Origin: Liolophura sinensis
Lineage: Eukaryota > Mollusca > Polyplacophora > Chitonida > Chitonidae
NCBI RefSeq assembly: GCF_032854445.1
Contig: NC_088304.1
Coordinates: 34,519,551-34,583,550, forward strand
DNA: 64,000 bases
Direction of reading: 5' to 3'
Under the pieces are notes generated by a model. The model searched no databases, was not told the DNA's origin, and was given only the letters and a program-made list of their open reading frames with translations. Shown one piece after another: positions 63,501 through 64,000 of this stretch. Each line of letters starts with the position of its first letter. Position 1 is the stretch's first letter. A program made the translations under genes and the position numbers.

Positions 63501-63870
63501 AAACTGTGAGACAAAAGATAAGTACTTTGACCATTCACAACTAAAACCGTACACCAAGAGATTATTAATATTAAAACAAAAGATTCATAATTTATGTCTT
63601 ATGGCGAAATAACAGGTTCCTTTTGTATGATAAGCGTTATGTTATATTAAAATTAAATCGCCGATAAAATTTATCTAATGTTCAACGTTTAAGCTCTGAC
63701 CTTCAGTACTGGACTCACTGTCGACTTCCGGTCCCTCACCACTGCCATCTGTTGTCTCCTGTAGCTGGACGAGTATGGCCTGGACAATGGGAAGCATCAT
63801 GGCAGTGGTGGCCGTGTTGCTGATCCACATGGACAAAAACCACGTGGGTAGCATCATGCCTAACATTAGC
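52621..63870 (-). CDS. SLC13-family Na+/carboxylate (or sulfate) cotransporter, 5' end missing
   Basis: Minus-strand exons: 63870-63701, 62810-62675, 61694-61536, 61155-61027, 60094-60008, 57398-57294, 55433-55333, 54720-54593, 54164-54003, 53547-53410, 52776-52621; 489 aa in the window, about 100 N-terminal residues lie beyond it. The family couples Na+ entry to uptake of citrate, succinate or sulfate across the plasma membrane. The two Na+/substrate SNT signatures are present (WISNTATTAMMLP and TSNTAITTIITP). Also visible are GGISTLIGTGPNVVLQGQ, FGSWMIFGFP, LWLTRRPQF, WMIVWLLGGGFALA and LPVATPPNAIVF. The loop after the first SNT is acidic (SGEGPEVDSESS), as in SLC13A2/3/5. The last residues carry N-glycosylation sites (NSS, NTT). 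I cannot choose between paralogues. Confidence 0.94.
53790..53910 (+). repeat. SINE family D fragment
   Basis: Box B-like AGTTCGAATCCCGCCCTGG, then GCATTTAACTGAACGATATC; the head and tail are weak. It lies in an SLC13 intron. Confidence 0.4.
55596..55849 (-). repeat. SINE family A, full length and well preserved
   Basis: The best family A copy. The minus strand reads GGGGCCTCCGTGGCTCAGTC (box A), then GTGAGTTCAAGTCC (box B), and ends in the conserved tail and a poly-A (poly-T on plus at 55591-55608). It lies in an SLC13 intron. Confidence 0.93.
56026..56418. mobile_element. possible non-autonomous inverted-repeat element
   Basis: The ends ACTGTAAGAAATT (left) and AATTCTTACAGT (right) are inverted repeats. 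The interior is full of TTTACAGT/ACTGTAAA motifs. No transposase frame is present. I could not fix a target duplication. Confidence 0.4.
56664..56905 (-). repeat. SINE family A, near full length
   Basis: Minus-strand copy in an SLC13 intron; tail TATTTGATTGGTGTTTCACG at the left, degraded head near 56900. Confidence 0.75.
57497..57531. repeat. (TA)n microsatellite
   Basis: About 17 TA units in an SLC13 intron. Confidence 0.95.
57725..57848 (+). repeat. 24-bp tandem repeat
   Basis: About five copies of CGCGTCTTTGTTTTACATTT plus AAT, nearly identical, in an SLC13 intron. Confidence 0.93.
58545..59560 (+). pseudogene. decayed Gypsy fragment (gag end, protease, pol start)
   Basis: It lies in an SLC13 intron, opposite to the gene. 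A gag-like stretch (RRFLRDANITLDDIL) near 58570 is followed by two zinc knuckles (CRNCGGNWPHKG...C and CSKLNHFSKVC) near 58845-58940. A protease-like IDSGVSVNVV near 59166 comes next, with an in-frame stop just before it. Pol-like phrases (TATDLNRFQ, DRFQGVGLLNDYHV) continue to about 59500 in shifting frames. No LTRs are seen. It is a different, older lineage from the element at 11329-17978. Confidence 0.8.
60463..60690 (-). repeat. SINE, diverged family A relative
   Basis: TTATTTGATTGGTGTTTAAC and GCTGCACTCGGTAATCAGTG at the tail end, and GATTCGAACACACAACGGC as a box B region read on the plus strand; the body is strongly altered. Confidence 0.5.
61927..62085 (-). repeat. SINE family A, internally deleted
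   Basis: Tail intact (ATTTGACTGGTGTTTTACGC), head box near 62065-62085 (CCTCGGCCACGAAGGTCCCC), with the middle deleted. Confidence 0.8.
62811..63110 (-). repeat. 43-bp array made of an SLC13 acceptor
   Basis: About six to seven copies of a 43-bp unit; on the plus strand CTGAAGCCAAAGAACTAAAG, then GTCAATGTTTGGAATGTCCA and AAC. On the minus strand each copy is TTCTTTGGCTTCAG|GTTTGGA, the 3' splice site and first 7 bases of the exon that begins at 62810. More diverged copies (AAACCTGAAACC, CTAAAACCGTAAACC) continue to about 63560. Confidence 0.93.
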
Positions 63871-64000
63871 CTACAGAAAAACAACGGCTAGATATTTACA
63901 TGTACTTACAAATAGCGGTTATAGATTTACAAGTGGAAGAAATAACGGGCCTTTCCATCGCACCTCAACAGGTTTCTGACAAAATGGAACACTACTCAGT

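Overview
This window is nuclear DNA from an animal, most likely a mollusc or related lophotrochozoan. Genes are split by many GT-AG introns. Short interspersed elements with tRNA-like heads and AAATAAATA tails occur throughout. I cannot name the species.

I reconstructed five genes by joining exons whose reading phases match across every splice site. From left to right they are: an MPST/TST-like two-domain sulfurtransferase (+, 7002-20524, 6 exons, 277 aa); mitochondrial elongation factor Tu, TUFM (+, 23564-34291, 12 exons, 463 aa); N-terminal glutamine amidohydrolase, NTAQ1 (-, 44224-37067, 6 exons, 204 aa); an isochorismatase-domain protein like ISOC2 (+, 44429-47893, 5 exons, 203 aa); and an SLC13-family sodium/carboxylate transporter (-, 63870-52621, 11 exons, N-terminus outside the window). 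TUFM and NTAQ1 converge. NTAQ1 and ISOC2 are head to head, with 204 bp between their start codons. These genes do not form a pathway; three relate to mitochondria, sulfur or small-molecule metabolism.

Intron 4 of the sulfurtransferase holds a complete Gypsy-type LTR retrotransposon (11329-17978, minus strand). It has 243-bp LTRs, a 4-bp target duplication (GTTG), a primer-binding site and a polypurine tract. Its gag is intact, and an extra small ORF encodes a MYND-type zinc finger. Its pol is broken. It landed inside an older SINE. A second, decayed Gypsy fragment (+, about 58545-59560) lies in an SLC13 intron.

The most unusual signal is a set of intronic or 3'-end tandem arrays whose repeat units are copies of the exon edge they touch. 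In NTAQ1, intron 5 is almost entirely about 43 copies of its own 5' splice junction, and the stop-codon end of the last exon is repeated seven times. In TUFM, intron 9 ends in about 20 copies of the exon 10 acceptor, and intron 10 is made of copies of its own donor followed by copies of its own acceptor. In SLC13, one acceptor is repeated about six times. All the splice-junction units keep an AGGT core. Other arrays (46 bp in the sulfurtransferase gene, 57 bp in TUFM intron 5) are not obviously exon-derived.

The intervals 152-6960, 20525-23563, 34292-37066 and 47894-52620 contain SINEs, simple repeats and sequence in which I see no gene.
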